DNA of 64,000 bases from Garcia nutans (GCA_947685225.1 CANTUV010000015.1:620001-684000), one strand, 5' to 3'; positions 38,342 through 51,260 are shown, counted from the stretch's first letter. Notes: generated by a model not told the origin, from the sequence alone. Made by a program: numbers and translations.

Positions 38342-38496
38342 TGCGTAGGGCACCCTGATGGTCAAGGGTCACCACTTGATTATTTCAGAAACATTCTCAG
38401 CAGTAAGTAAATAAAATCTATCACATCCCACATCCTCTATATGACGTCGCTTGCATGGAATTACCTGAGTCTCAATAAGAGCCAACTGATAGTTCT
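38342..38496 (-). pseudogene. LINE ORF1 C-terminal remnant, downstream piece
   Basis: A minus-strand frame with LALIETQVIPCKRRH and DRFYLLTAENVSEII runs up to the ORF2 start. Solo LTR F interrupts it, and it continues upstream at 41000-41232. I assign it to ORF1 only by position; the sequence alone is not diagnostic. Confidence 0.5.
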
Positions 38497-40999
38497 TGTA
38501 ATATCCGTGCATTTATTAAAAAAATAAAGTAGAACTTAATTAAATTAAAATTAATAATTTAAGAGGTAAATGGAGAGTTGGAAGAGAGAAATATGATATG
38601 TATATGTGGTGTATATGTTAAATATATATAACATATAAAAGTCAAAGTAAATAGTAAAATCAAAGGGTAAAATGGTAAATATATCTTGTAAAAATTAAAA
38701 TTAATTAAATAATTTAAAAAGAAAATAATTTTTGATGGAAGATGGGAAATTTGGAATTAAATTAATTGATTAATTGATTAATTAAAATATTAAAATAATA
38801 TATATATGGTTGGTATTTAAAGAAGAAAGAAAATTAAAATAACTATTTATCATCTTCTTCTTCTTCTTTTCTCTCTCAAGCACGAATTTCACCATGGACA
38901 AGGATGATTTTCACTCCAAACACTAAATTTTGAAGGATTTTAAAGGATTGAAGTGAGATTTGATGGTTTCTTCATTAGTTACTAAGCTTTCTTACCTAAT
39001 TTTTTAATTTTATGAAAATTTATGAAAATGTTTAAATTGAGTTTAGGAAAGGGGATGTTATAATTGTTGGAATAGTTATGGATGAAGTTATTTTTATGAG
39101 TAAACAATTATTTAAAGTTAGATTAAAGAAAAGGATGGGTTTGGTTAGAGTTTAAAAGAAGTAGTAAGGAATTTAGGGTTTTAGAAGAAGTTGGTTCAAG
39201 TATGCATGTTTATTTGATTTCATGATTTAAATTGTGTTGTTTAATGATTTTAATAATGAAAATAAGCTTAAACAAATTTGGAATTGGTTAAAGTGAAGAA
39301 CCAAAATTGAAGTGAGCTTGGGCATATTTTAAGGGAGTAATTCTAAATTAAATTTTATTGCTTGAAATATGTTAAAATATGATGTTTTAGATATATATAA
39401 ACTTAAAACTCACTTTGAAATTGATTGAATTGGATTTCTAAGGTTGGAGAGCGTTAGAGCTAAGAAAAGTGAAAATTGAAGGAATGTGCTTTAATTTATG
39501 TTTTAAGCTTTAAACACCTTAAAATGTAGTCCTAATGTATGTTATACATTCACATTTCAAATAGGTGTTGAGTGTAAAGTTATTTCTTCAACTTAGTAGT
39601 GAAGAGTATTTTGAACAAGTGGTGCTTTTAGCTTGGAGTGCTTTTGGAAAGGTTAGCACATACCTTAGTTTATAATATGGTTAATTACATTAATTTTTAT
39701 GCATAATATATTGCATTATATGAATGTGATATGTTACTTGACTAATGTGAATGTGTGTGTGTGGCATTATTTGAAGAAACAATCAAACAATGCTTGATTG
39801 CATTGATTATGGCATGATAAGCCATTAGAGAATGGCTAAATGTGATGTGTGTGCAAAATGTGAAAAGTATGAATTGTGCACCAAAATATGGAAGTGAGCC
39901 ACATTTGTCCTGAAAGTAATGATGATGTGGTTTTTGAGTCATAAATATGGAAAAGAATGAAAATGTGAAACAAGAGAAAATGTGTTTATATGGCACCTTA
40001 TATAGGGTTTAGTTCCAATTTATTGTTGTTGGATTTTACGCCTTCGGATGAGACACATGAGTGTCATATACTTATTACGCCTTCGGATGAGACATGCTAG
40101 TGTCATATACTTATTAAGCCTCCGGATGAGACACACTGGTATCATAGATGAATGAGATAGCCTAAGACAATATTTCTAGAACTAGACCATTATATAAGGA
40201 TCGTTGGGCCCATTGTGTGTGGATGATTGATACGTTAAATAAATGTGTATGTTTGTTGAGTGACATTTGAAATAATGCATTCATGGCATTGTTTATAAAA
40301 TGTGATTTATTTATACCAAAGTATATACCACTAGGCAAAATCCTTAGCGCGAATAAGTTTCATCGCGCAGCTGACAAGGCAGATCTAAAGGATCCGAAGA
40401 GTGTTAACAGACCACCCCATGTCTAGGCTATAGTTGGTTATTGTGAAGATTCTAAAGCTGTTGTGGACCAGTGCCATTTGCATTTCATATATGCACTTTA
40501 AACTTTTGAAACATATTAATCTTGTACATTATATTTATAGACTTGTATATGATGTAGATCAAAAAGACTTTCTTTTGTGTTAAATATTTAAAAAAAAGGA
40601 TATATACTTATATATATATTGATGGATGTATATTTTATAGAATATTGATGGATTTGAGCCATTAGGCTATTTGTGAAGAAATGGCTGTGATGATTGGTTA
40701 TTTGGGAGTGTATTTTAAATTCAGATTGTGAAATTTAAAATTTGGAATTATTCAAAATACAGACAAGACTGACGAATTTTTTTCAGAGACTTTCTTTTAA
40801 AATATGTCAGTTACTCTTCAAATTGCTGATGACTACTTTTATTTACCTACTAAAATACATTTTGAGTGTTTAAAATGGTATTCTTGAATTTATAAAATTT
40901 TTTGGAAAGACCATACTGTGATATTTTTATATTCTATATACATATTTTTCATATACCGAATATATGTATTTTACGTATATAAGGTATAAGAGTGTTATA
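38497..40999 (+). mobile_element. Solo LTR F, chromovirus-type, plus orientation
   Basis: It starts TGTAATATCCGTGCATTT and ends AAGAGTGTTATA, a decayed form of GGGTGTTACA. It is 2503 bp. Direct repeats ACGCCTTCGGATGAGACAC...AGTGTCATA lie at 40035-40145. Flanks are GTTCT (38492-38496) and GTTTC (41000-41004), alike at 3 of 5 positions with two transitions, so the duplication is old or the boundary is off by a base. It interrupts the LINE upstream of the endonuclease. Confidence 0.82.
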
Positions 41000-41232
41000 G
41001 TTTCCATGCACTTCACAAACATTAGATAATACAACATCCTCATCCTGATCATTTGAAGGAGAATTATATTGATTATAATTTCTAGAGGAAGAGGATCCTT
41101 CCCTTATATTCCCAGGACCATCACCTGCACATGAACATCCTTCATCATCAGGCACAGCAAATCTAAACCATTTATTACTTCCAACCGCAACAATCTATCC
41201 AAAAGAGGCATGAAGCCAAGAGATAAAGGTCA
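41000..41232 (-). pseudogene. LINE ORF1 remnant, upstream piece
   Basis: The minus-strand frame reads SFG, a stop, then VAVGSNKWFRFAVPDDEG, followed by Ser/Asn/Asp-rich low-complexity sequence. The fG.WLrA.....WfRf pattern is typical of plant LINE ORF1 proteins just after the conserved N-terminal domain. The piece stops at the CACTA-like terminus at 41233, which is either the LINE's 5' truncation point or a later insertion. Confidence 0.6.
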
Positions 41233-41546
41233 CTAAAAGAATGTATTGGATTACCAACAGAAAAAATTTTATTAGTAATACCGACAGAATACTAAGAGAA
41301 ATTATTAAAAAATAAATTAAAAAATACACCGACAAAATACCGATAAAAAAATTATAAGAAATATTTTGTTGATAATAATAGTACCAGCAAATGGCTCCAA
41401 CAATTACGGACAGACTTTACCGACAGAAATATCAAAAGTCAGTAATACTTAGCGTGAATTATTGCCAAATTTTTAGTGATAAAATTTACTGATATATATT
41501 TATGTCGATAATATCGAGAGATTTTTTTTGTCGGTAATACTAAGAG
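41233..41546. mobile_element. Fragment of a second CACTA-like element (left end)
   Basis: It opens with CACTAAAAGAATG and then repeats ACCGACAGAAAA / TTGTCGGTAAT style motifs, the usual look of CACTA termini and subterminal repeats. It is a different family from the 12.6-kb element, whose motif is CAGACAACGG. Element G interrupts it at 41547. The other part should lie beyond the right edge of the window, after 63996. Confidence 0.55.
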
Positions 41547-43502
41547 TGTGAGCGGGGAGTTGGAATGGCCCAGTACTCCCACAACGCCCGGTTCATTGGA
41601 ACCGGCCTCCTTTGCAAGTCTTAATATTATAAAATTCTTAAATATAACAATATTATCCATACTATATGCAACAATTAAAATAAAGCATCATTATATTAAA
41701 ATCAAAGCAATGTCCAAACAAAATAAATAAATGGATACCCATCCGAGGATGAAAACATGTCCTTACATCGTTCATATCTAAACTAAATAGGACACCCACC
41801 AAAAGGAGGAAACATGTCCTTTACATTGGTCCAAAATATAAAAGCAATTTAAATTACATAGAAATTAATTAATGAGGTACCCACAAAGTGGAAACATACC
41901 TCTTACAATTTTGATACTAAAACAACCAAATAATAATCATAACGATAAAGAGAATATCCATCCATAATAAATTAAATAAATCAAGCATTGAAATTAAATA
42001 AATCAACTATTAAAACATATAATAAACTACATAATCAAATCTAAAATTAAATAAAGTAATAAATATATAAATTTAGGATTTGCATCTTAGAATAGGGTTT
42101 TTGGAATTAGGGTTTTTGAAATTAGTATTTAAATTGAGGTTTCATCATTTAGGGTTTAGGGCTTTTTTAAGGTTGCTGGGATTATGAAATTTAGGGTTTA
42201 AGAAATTTTAAGGTTTCTAAGAAACTAGGGTTTAGGAATTAAGTTATTGGAATTAGGGTTTAGGTCTAGGTTTGGGAATTAAGCAACTAGAGTTAGGGTT
42301 TTAGGTTTTCTGGAATTAAAGGATTCTGACATTTTAGAATTTGATTAGGGCTTTGGTGTTTTGAATTTGAAAAATAGATTTTATAAATTTAGGTTTGGAA
42401 TTTAGAAAAAATTTTAGGGTTTTGGAAAATTGAGAGAATAGTTAAGGTTTTGGGAATTAATAAAGAGATTTAAGGTTTTTGAAATTGGAAAGCATATTAG
42501 GGTGTTTAGCAACTGAGCAATTAGATTAGGGTTTTGATAATTTTTTGTGATTATATGAACGTTAAACTCAAATCATGTTGTTTAAATCAAGTAATCAAGA
42601 CTACGAGGTTTAAGTTAACTACTGGACCTAAATAACTTTTTAATCTTCAAACTTCTAATGATATTTATAGAAGGGAATGCATATATTGGATAGTCAAATA
42701 AGTTGTAACTCAAGGATGAAACTACTGTGAATTCAAATAAATTAAAGAATTAAATCAAATCTCCGTTCGTTGGTTCCTCCACAATTGACTTCTGGATGAA
42801 CCATGAATAAAGACAACGTTGCTATCTTTGATTAATTGATAACTGATGAATGTCTGCTGCTAATCTTCTTTGTTTGTTGCCGTCTCTCCTTTATGTTCCT
42901 TGCTTCCTTGTTAATTTTCCTTTCTTATCTTCCTTGTTAATATTCATTGCTGTCCTTATTAATGTTTTTTTGCTTCTAATGTTCATTGTTGTTCCTCCTT
43001 AATGTTCCTCCTCCCTTTCTGAATTCTGAAACATTAGTATTTATAGGCAAACCTCACTCAGAATCCTTAACCCTAATGTTAATCCATCCTTAAAATAAAT
43101 TTTAGTTCAATTAGGAAACTTATTGAACCCATGTCGACCTGGTTGCTCGACATGTGGAATGCTCATGTCGACCTTGGGTTGCCGAGGTCGACATGAGGAA
43201 TGCTCATGTCGACCTGATCTATCGACCTGGGCTGCCAGATCACCATGAGGCATGCTCATGTCTTCCTGGCCGGCCTGACTCAAATTATTCTTGCCTTTTT
43301 TAACTTATGGACTGAAAAGTTTTAATTTGGGCCGATTCAAATTGATTTTACAGTTTTGTAATTGAATTTATGCCTCTTTAATCCGAACCGACTTCTTTAA
43401 AAGTTATAAACTAGTTTTAAATATTTTAAAGTCGAATCAAATTTATTTTGGCATCCTTTAATTAGGGCTATATCAAACTGGGGTTAAAATTAAGGGTCTG
43501 CA
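41547..43502 (-). repeat. 3' LTR of element G
   Basis: It begins TGTGAGCGGGG and ends AAGGGTCTGCA. About 0.27 kb next to its left end is missing compared with the other LTR; the GAACACGGGCCTAAG block is absent. It carries AGGGTTT motifs (42060-42540) and ATGTCGACC hairpins (43131-43262). Confidence 0.85.
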
Positions 43503-43515
43503 ATTTGCCCCCTGC
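43503..43515 (-). promoter_or_regulatory. Polypurine tract of element G
   Basis: Minus-strand GCAGGGGGCAAAT ends exactly at the 3' LTR. This placement, together with the primer site at the other LTR, fixes the direction of the element. Confidence 0.8.
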
Positions 43516-43589
43516 TTGAACGATCTTGAATTGATTCAGAGAGTGAAAAGCAACAAGACTTTTAATTTTGGCAAAAAATAGATTTAATT

Positions 43590-45060
43590 TTCTTGAGATG
43601 GTTTTGGTTTTGGGTTCTGGACCCGAGATGCTTTGGGTTCTGGATCCGGTTCAAGTTTTGGACTCATAAAAGATTTGGGTTTTGGACCCGATTCGAGTTC
43701 TAGACTCGAAAAGGATTTGGATTCTGGATCCGATTTAAGTTTTGGACTAGAAAAAAATTTGGGTTCTAGACCCGGTTTGAGTTCTGGACTCGAAAAAGAT
43801 TTGGGTTCTGAACCCAAGATGGTTTGGGTTTTGGACCCGGTTCGAGTTATGGACTTGAAAAAGACTTGGGTTCTGGACTTGGGATAGTTTGGGTTCTAGA
43901 CCCAGTTTGAGTTCTAGACTTGAAAAAGACTTGAGTTCTGGACCCGGGATGATTTGGGTTCTAGATCCGGTTTGAATTCTTGACTCGAAAAAGACTTGGG
44001 TTCTGGACCCGGGATGGTTTGGGTTCTGGACCCAGTTCGAGTTCTGGACTCAAAAATGATTTGGGTTCTAGACCCAAAATGGTTTAGGTTCTGGACCTGA
44101 TTCGAGTTCTAGACTCGGAAAAGACTTGGGATCTGAACCCGGGATAGTTTGGGTTTTGGATCCGGTTCGAGTTCTGGACTCGAAAAAGACTTGGGTTCTG
44201 CATCTGGGATGGTTTGGGTTCTGGATCCGGTTTGAGTTCTAGACTCAAAAAGACTTGGGTTCTGGACCCAGGATGGTTTGGGTTCTGGACCCGGTTTGAG
44301 TTCTAGACTCAAAAAAGATTTGGATTCTGGATCCGAGATAGTTTGGGTTCTAGACCAGGTTCAAGTTCTGGACTCAGAAAAGACTTGGGTTTTGGACCCA
44401 AGATGGTTTGGGTTTTGGAACTGGTTCTAGTTCTGGACTTAGAAAAGACTTGGGTTCTGGACCTGGGATGGTTTGGGTTCTGGACCCATTTCGAGTTCTA
44501 GACTCAAAAAAGATTTGGGTTCTAAACCCGAGATGGTTTGGGTTTTAGACCCGGTTCGAGTTATGGACTCAGAAAAGACTTGAGTTCTAGACCCGGAATG
44601 ATGTGGGTTCTCAACATGGTTCGAGTTTTGGGCTTGAAAAAGACATGGGTTCTAGATCCGGAATGGTTTGGGTTATAGACCCAGTTCGAGTTTTGGACTC
44701 GAAAAAGATTTCAGTTCTGGACCCGAGCTTTGTTCTGGACTTAAGGCTAATTTGGATTCTGAACCAGAGCAAAATTCTGGACTTAAGAGTAATTTGGGTT
44801 CTGGACCCGAGCTAAGTTCTGGACTTAAGAGTAATTTGGGTTCTGGACCCGAGCTAAGTTCTGGACTTAAGAGTAATTTAGATTTTGGACCCGAGCTAAG
44901 TTCTGGACTTAAGAGTAATTTGGGTTCTGGACCCGAGCTAAGTTCTGGACTTAAGAGTAATTTAGATTTTGGACCCGAGCTAAGTTCTGGACTTAAGAGA
45001 GAGATTCGGGTTCTAGACCCGAGCTAAATTCTAGACTTAAGGGTAATTAGGTTCTGGACC
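43590..45060. repeat. Tandem-repeat field (satellite-like) beside the 3' LTR of element G
   Basis: There are two arrays. The first, about 43590-44715, has a unit of about 65 bp made of three sub-repeats with TTCTGGACCC or TTCTGGACTC cores. The second, about 44715-45030, has a clean 42-bp unit with TTCTGGACTTAAGAGTAATT, repeated about seven times. Because 42 is a multiple of three, the second array keeps a frame open (14-residue repeat), but this is not evidence for a gene. The location, between the last gene and the 3' LTR, is where Tat-lineage elements are known to carry tandem repeats. Confidence 0.93.
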
Positions 45061-45560
45061 TAAGCTAAGAAAGATTTAATTATCTGTAAAAAATAGTTGT
45101 AGTCAAAAGGATATTAAAGGAATTTGCACAAAATTTAGCTAATTTTTACCATGCACATATCTTCTCCTTGCCTCCTGCATGTAAAAATATTTTAAAAGTG
45201 CAAAAATATTTATATACACATAAATATTTGAATGATTGAATTGAATAATTGAGTTTCCTATTTATTTACCGTGTAGTTACTGTTTATATACTATTCAGCA
45301 CTATTTATTTACTATTTATAAATAGTAATTTACTATTTATCAATAGTAAATTTACTTTTTCTTTCTTTTCTTTTTTTTTTTCATGAGTATACTGTTTTTC
45401 TCTTTATGATTTTTGTCTTTTTCCTTTGCCATTTCTCTATATAAACCTTGCAGCTCATTTTTTCATTTCATTCTTTGTAAATAGGTCGTATTGTTTCTCT
45501 CCTTGCAAACTAAATATTGTCACTCAGAATTGTAAGATTCTTAAAGCTCAAACACTTACC

Positions 45561-48312
45561 ATGGCAAGCGTCCAACACTCTTCAAGGCATAGGACTCGAT
45601 CAAATAATGAATTGATTTCTTACCTTCGAGACAATGAAATTGTGCAAATTTCGATATTACCCGGCATGCATCTCCATCAGAGTTCTAAAAATAAAACACC
45701 AGTAAGTGATATTTTTTCATACATACAAGTAATTTATTGCAAGATTTATTAGTATAATTATATTCATGAAAATTGATATACAAAAATATCTATGTAGCAT
45801 AATTTGTTTGTAAAATGATTGTAGAAGAATGAAACAAATCAATTGTTGTGCGAGAAATTATTTATCTGTGTCCCCTTTTTATTTTTATTTTTATTTATTA
45901 TTATTATTTATTATATATATTTTTTACTTTTTCATTTTATTTTATTTTTATTATTTTTTTTACTATATATATTTTTTACTTTTTTATTTTATTTTATTTT
46001 ATTTTTATTTTTATTTTTTATTTTTTATTATTATTATCATTATTTACATAAACATATTGCTTCATATATTTGTACAAAATTATTAAATATTTTTTTATTT
46101 TATTATTGTATGTTACTATTATTACTTTTTATTTATTATTATAGTTATTAATATTATTTTATTATTTATATATATATATATTTAGTGTGTGTGTGTGAAA
46201 TTACGTGTGTACTTACCTGGACTTACCTGCATTTGGACAGCGTGATGGTTGTGATATCAAAGTAGGAGGAAATATTCACAAGGCCTGTAAGTGGTATGAC
46301 CAGGCTCCGCCTGCAGTAAAGAGAATGGTGCGGGAAAGTGATTTTGAGGACTTTATTTTCCAATTACCAGCACGGGGCTATCAAATTGGCCATAGCGTGA
46401 TCTAGGCGCTTGCAGAGCCATGGTTGGAAACAACTCATACTTTTCATTTGCCCATTGGAGAGATGACAATTGGTTAGGTTGACTTTGCTGCTATAACCAG
46501 CCTCCGATGTGATGGAACCCCCGTCCCTTTGACCAGCAATATTTTGAAAGAAGAAGAAATTCGACAGTTGATCGGTGTCAAGCCCCGATATAGGAGGTCA
46601 TATAAGATCCGATATGAGCCCATCCGAGAGTATTGGGTAAAGTACACTCGACCCATGCAGGGTGAGAGGGCAAAATAATATACTCGGGGATTTTTGTTAT
46701 ATTTGTTGGGGGCAACCATTTTAGGTAGCACCAAGTCTGCCATTCACTTATCTGTGTTGCGCGCCCTTTCTGACTTGGATCACGTATCTTCTTATGCATG
46801 GGGGGAAGCTGCTCTAGCTTGTCTTTATCACGGTTTTGATGTGCTCTGTAGGAAGAAAAGATCCTTTATTGGTTTCGCAGCCATTGCTGAGGTGCTACTT
46901 CCTTCAAAATTATTGATCCACACAATGCATGTATATAGGCTTGATTTTCTCTTTCATGTACAGGTCTGGGCATACGAGCATAACTTGGTGAGGGTTCCAA
47001 ACATTACACAGCCACGAGTCAAATTTCCAACGTTGGGTGTTTGGTTGTCGGGTCACAGGGAAGTATCCGAGAGTCACCATGTGCACTCTCATTGTTACCA
47101 CTTGAGTCGTCTGACTTGGGATCAAGTAAGAAAAATGTTAATATTAATATCAAACCTATGATAAAAGATAAATTACCGGTTTGCTTTTTTGCAGTGGATA
47201 CAGCCTAGTGGAGAGCCGAAGAGAAAAATGGTTGGATTAGATGCATGACTGATGCAATGCCTTTGCACAACTCTCGTCGAATTATGGCTAGCCCAGTCTC
47301 TAGTGGGTGGTTTCTAGGTGAGAGAGTACATGAATGGTTCCTTTGACCTAACCGGCGCAGAGTACCAGTTGATATTCCATCATTTGTTTTGAACATTACA
47401 GCAATGTTTGAGCCCTTTTGGAGTAGTTCCCGTAATGGTTTCGATGTTCATGACTTCCTGCTCTCACTGGATGTGTCATATGCTCAATTTATCCAGGATT
47501 ATCTGCTAAGTTTTGAAGTGTCACCTGCTGGTGTCCGTGAGTAGTCTGGAGGTGAAGAAGAAATAGAAGCAAAGCAAGGAGAGGATGAAGAAGATGAGGA
47601 AGAGGGTGAGGATGAGGAAGAAGATGAGGAGGAGCTTTCTTCTCAATCCCATGGAAATTCTGGGGCTGGCACTTTCCAGGTAGCTATCACTTTGTCATTA
47701 CAACTGTCTCTTCATTTATCTATTCTTATTATTTATATGATCATTGTAGGTTGCTGGTTCCTCTAACTATGGGGTTGTCCCTCTATATGATACCTCGATA
47801 CAGCGACAGTTTTCTCCATTTGCCCCTTCTCATTTAGATGTTCCATTTGATTCACATAGCTTTGATCTGAGTTACCTAGCCAGTCATTCTTATCCCATAA
47901 TGATGTATGCTTGCATTTATGCATGAAAATGTATGGATTTACCCTTTCCTTTTCTGGCTCACAACGGATGATTGAGGAGCAAAACAGGAAACTTCAAGAG
48001 GAATTAGATGTGAGTCGTCGACATGAGGCCCATTTTGAGGAAATGTATCAACAAGAGGCATGGGACTTCCGATGCTTTCGATTTCAAGGCATGAGGGAAC
48101 CAAATGCCTCTTCATCAAGAGGATCCCGGACTGTTATCCATGATATACCACCTCCCTGTTTAGGCGATGATAGAACCAATTTTTGAAGGCCTAGAGGTTT
48201 AGATATTCCTTCTTCGAGCGGATATTAGACGGATAATATGCCCTCTCCTCCAACGGGTGATGATTTTTTTAAGGCTTTGTTCGATCATGAACTGCCTTCT
48301 TCCTTGCAGTGA
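45561..48312 (+). pseudogene. Plant mobile domain (PMD) gene, antisense passenger of element G
   Basis: Exon 1 (45561-45701) starts MASVQHSSRHRTRSNNE and ends at a clean ACACCA|GTAAGT donor. After an AT-rich intron, an exon from about 46241 carries FHLPIGEMTI, AAITSLRCDG, FLLYLLGATI and SSYAWGEAALACLYHG, the core of the PMD (aminotransferase-like) fold. Further exons give WAYEHNLVRVPN, then GERVHEWF..PNRRRVPVDIP after a CAG acceptor near 47194, an acidic Glu/Asp tract (47550-47640) and a coiled-coil-like EEQNRKLQEELDVSRRHEAHFEE part. In-frame stops after HSVI, MTIG, GERAK and EWFL, plus a frameshift near 47225, make it a pseudogene. Host PMD proteins such as MAIL1/MAIN act in silencing and gene regulation; the PMD is also known from gypsy and Mutator-like elements. 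The role of this copy is unknown. Confidence 0.85.
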
Positions 48313-50091
48313 CAAAAATATAAAACTTGTAATAAAAACTTGTGATAAAACTTGTAATTAAGCCAAAAATGGTAATGATAATAATAATATTTTTTTTTGT
48401 TTTGTACACTTTTTTTTTTTACTTTTGCTCCTTTTTTTTAATTAGATACAGTGGCTTTCTCAAATAAGTGCCATAGTACTTCAGGACTCGACTTTCCAAA
48501 TTAACATATCTATAACATCATAGCCCTAGTTACATACTAAACTTGGGAATTATTTCTATTTAAGCAAGAATTGTTGCACTTCAGATAGGCACATACACAT
48601 TACTTGGCCAAAGGTCTCATTTGAGTTTGAATATTATCTATCTCATATACATGCTTATTCAAACTATCTCCACTAATAGACTCTACCTACCAAGAGAGAT
48701 TAACATGTCTTTAATAGGCTTGAAATGGGGTCTATTAGGGATATGGGTTTAAGTGAAGGCTATTTTGAGATAGGAGCTGATGTGACACAATGGACAAACC
48801 CTCACACTACAAATTTCTTATTTGAACTTTAGCCAGCTGGGAGCAATCTTGCTAAACTCGAAATTCCTTCTACCTTCTTGGCATTAATCTGGATCTTAAT
48901 TAGGACAGTCTTTGCCCTTGCAAAAAAGTTTGGTGCCCAAATTCAATTCTTTTCTTCTTCTTCTTTTTATTTCTTTTTATTTTTCTTACTCTTCCCTTTC
49001 TTTGAGCATTTTATCATTTTGCCCTTCTTCCTTGTAGGACTGCAAGTACTGAACTTTTAAGAACTGGATGGTCTTTCTCCTTTTTTCTCTAATTTTGATC
49101 GAATCTTTGGTTGGGTTGAACTAATTCAAGTCAAACTGTCCTTGTAAACCAAATGGAAGCCTTTTGCTGCTTTAGGTAAAAGAGAACTCAGTTGGCTTTC
49201 TGAACTGCCTTTTTAGGTTTTATCTTTTTTTTTTCTTTTCCTTTTTTTTCTTTTGTCCTTTTTTTTCTTTTTTTTTCTTTTTTTTTCTTTTCTTTTTCTT
49301 TCTTCTTCTTTTCTTTTCTTTTCTTTTCTTTTTTTTTTGTTCTAGCTCTAAAAGAGTTGTCTTGTTTGTACCAACTTGGGTTTCTAATAATGGATGAGTG
49401 GAGTGACATAAATCTACTTTAACAGGGATAAATCATTTATTACTCTGATGTTATCTCGATAGATTGGAGATATTAGGTGAACTTCAACTACCCTTATGGT
49501 CTTGAAAACTTCAACTATCCTCATGATCTTGACTATTCATTTCTTTCTTTGATCTTCTTGCCTCTTCATCTTACTGGTCATAAGACTTGTCAAAAGTATC
49601 ACAACAGCTCAGGGTAGGTTGTTGGGGTTACATGCCAATAAAAAGAAAGCTAAAATTTTATGAAGGCTCAAAGGGACAACTAGGGATTGATATTTAATAG
49701 GGTGGATATTAGTTGTTGGCTAACTAAACAATGCCTAAATCATCTCTCCCTTAAATAAGCAGAGTTTAATTTCGCCTTGAAAGTTTGTCAAAGCATGTTC
49801 TAAGACTGACTAGGACCTAGCCAAAGGTAATTATGTAGGAGCCCTCTCTAAGTAAACATACACAACTCAATGCTATAGAATAATTCCTTCACCTAGTAAA
49901 GTCATTCAAGTCATGATGTATAAATATATTAATTCATGAATCATCAAGCTAGATTCCTCATTGGTTGAGCACCAAAATGAATGAAGACCAACAAAAATTT
50001 TATGAAAGTCATTTATTCAAATAACTTTAAATTTAAAAAACATGATTGTTCCAATTAAATATTAAAGAAAGCAAGATAAATAGAGTAATAT
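48313..50091. other. Internal region of element G without recognisable coding
   Basis: No pol motifs were found where reverse transcriptase and integrase should lie between gag and the antisense gene. It contains a polypyrimidine tract (about 49205-49340, T with scattered C), whose Lys/Glu-rich reverse translation is an artefact. Pol was probably lost by deletion. Confidence 0.6.
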
Positions 50092-50940
50092 TCAAGCTAA
50101 GGAAAGTTTGTTGAGTTGGAGGCAAGGACTTTTTCCATCATCATCCACAGTTAGTCCAAGCTTACTTAGTAGCACATCATCTTTAGTAGCTTTTCTATCC
50201 ATATCATTACAGGATGACAAGATAAAACTCTTCATGAAGGTTGCAAGCGGTGGTACCCTTCCAAATTTAGGTAGAGGATTATTCTTAGTATTGTGCTTAT
50301 CGGGCTCAGACAACTTTCCATTATCAATTAAATTCTGGATCTCATGCCTCAATCGAGTACATCTATCGGTCTCATGTCCTTAAGTCTGATGAAATTGACA
50401 AAAAGCCTTAGTATTAAATTTTGGGGGTAAAGGATTTGGCAAAGGTCGAGGAGTCAAGGATTGTAACAATCCCTTCTTTCATAGCTTATTGAGAACCCAA
50501 GATAGCAGCTTCCCTAATTCTGAAAACTACCTCATTCCTCCTTGATCGGTGGCATTAATATCAGCTTCCTTTTGTGTATTTTGATTGCTAGGCTGATAAT
50601 TTCATTTTACAGAAAAATGGTTCTTCTCTCTTTCCCTTTGACTTTTTCCACTGGGTTGATAGCTGCCCGTATTGCACCACTTAGACAGCACATGGTTCGG
50701 TTGGTCTCGTAGAATAGGAATTGGTCCCTCATTTTTATTCACCTCTATTAGTGAACATGTTCTCCATGGATGCTGCCTTAGCATTGTTGATGAGCTCTAG
50801 AATTTCAATCAACTAGGTCTTCATAATTTCAACCAATTGATCTTATAGCTCGGCTATCCTAGCTTTGACAACTTCATCGATTATATCCCTTAGCTGGTTT
50901 GCATCCATCTTCCCAATGAAGCACTTGAATCAAAAATCAA
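50092..50940 (-). pseudogene. Gag remnant of element G
   Basis: The minus strand carries LGKLLSWVL, KGLLQSLTPRPLPNPLPP, then FCQFHQT, a stop, GHETDRCTRLRHEIQNLID and NPLPKFGRVPP. The C.FHQ..GH.T..C..LRHeIQ.LID pattern is a hallmark of the Gag C terminus in Tat/Ogre-type plant gypsy elements. Several stops interrupt it, in the middle of the CCHC-like motif among other places. The capsid part further upstream cannot be recognised, and the frame ends with SPCLQLNKLSLA rather than running into protease. Confidence 0.82.
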
Positions 50941-51260
50941 TGTTGTAGGTGATATCATTGTATGCTCTTGAATTGTCGTACTTCAGGTCTATAAGCCAGA
51001 AAGGATTAATGATATGTCATGTGATGTATGTATGTATGTATGTATAAACAATAAATAAATAAAGATAATTAGGGCGTTCCTTCCGACCTTATAACATCCA
51101 CACACGAATGGCGAGTCTCTTTTCCTATGTAATATGGTTAACAAAACACCAACATGGGGTATCTTGTTTTTCGAATAATTCCTTCGGAAGTTTTAACCAA
51201 TAGTTATATTTTCAAAAATGAAAATCAATTCATGATAATTTCCATTAATTAGGTTTTAAT
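50941..51260. other. Element G leader, part left of nested element H
   Basis: No coding is seen. It includes a short GTAT repeat near 51030-51042. It ends at the TTAAT duplication of element H and continues at 60930 once H is removed. Confidence 0.6.

Larger units (their letters stand above)
4890..41232 (-). mobile_element. Decayed L1-type LINE, split into four pieces by nested LTR insertions
   Basis: LINE protein motifs occur in order on the minus strand in four separated blocks: ORF1 tail (41000-41232), end of ORF1 plus endonuclease and reverse transcriptase (36216-38496), start of RNase H (24195-24493), and rest of RNase H (4890-5271). Each gap is a solo LTR with a matching or nearly matching 5-bp duplication, so the blocks were once continuous. 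A run of 12 T at 4890-4901 is the poly(A) tail read on the plus strand. The total left is about 3.2 kb. The 5' end is truncated within ORF1. The reverse transcriptase thumb and zinc-finger region between the FADD motif and RNase H are also missing, so there is an older internal deletion. Many stops and frameshifts show it is long dead. Confidence 0.85.

Noticed and set aside
42060..42540. TTTAGGG-like runs as an interstitial telomere
   Set aside because: The motifs are scattered, not tandem, and recur at the same place in the other LTR of element G. They are LTR sequence.
44668..45027. Open frame of 119 codons rich in Ser, Gly and Leu
   Set aside because: It is a 42-bp tandem repeat read in frame; other frames and the opposite strand are open for the same reason, and there is no start context or domain.
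45829..46151. Phe/Tyr/Ile-rich overlapping frames
   Set aside because: They lie in the T/A-rich intron of the PMD gene; three overlapping frames of the same composition show low complexity, not a membrane protein.
49188..49409. Lys/Glu-rich frame
   Set aside because: It is the reverse translation of a polypyrimidine tract.
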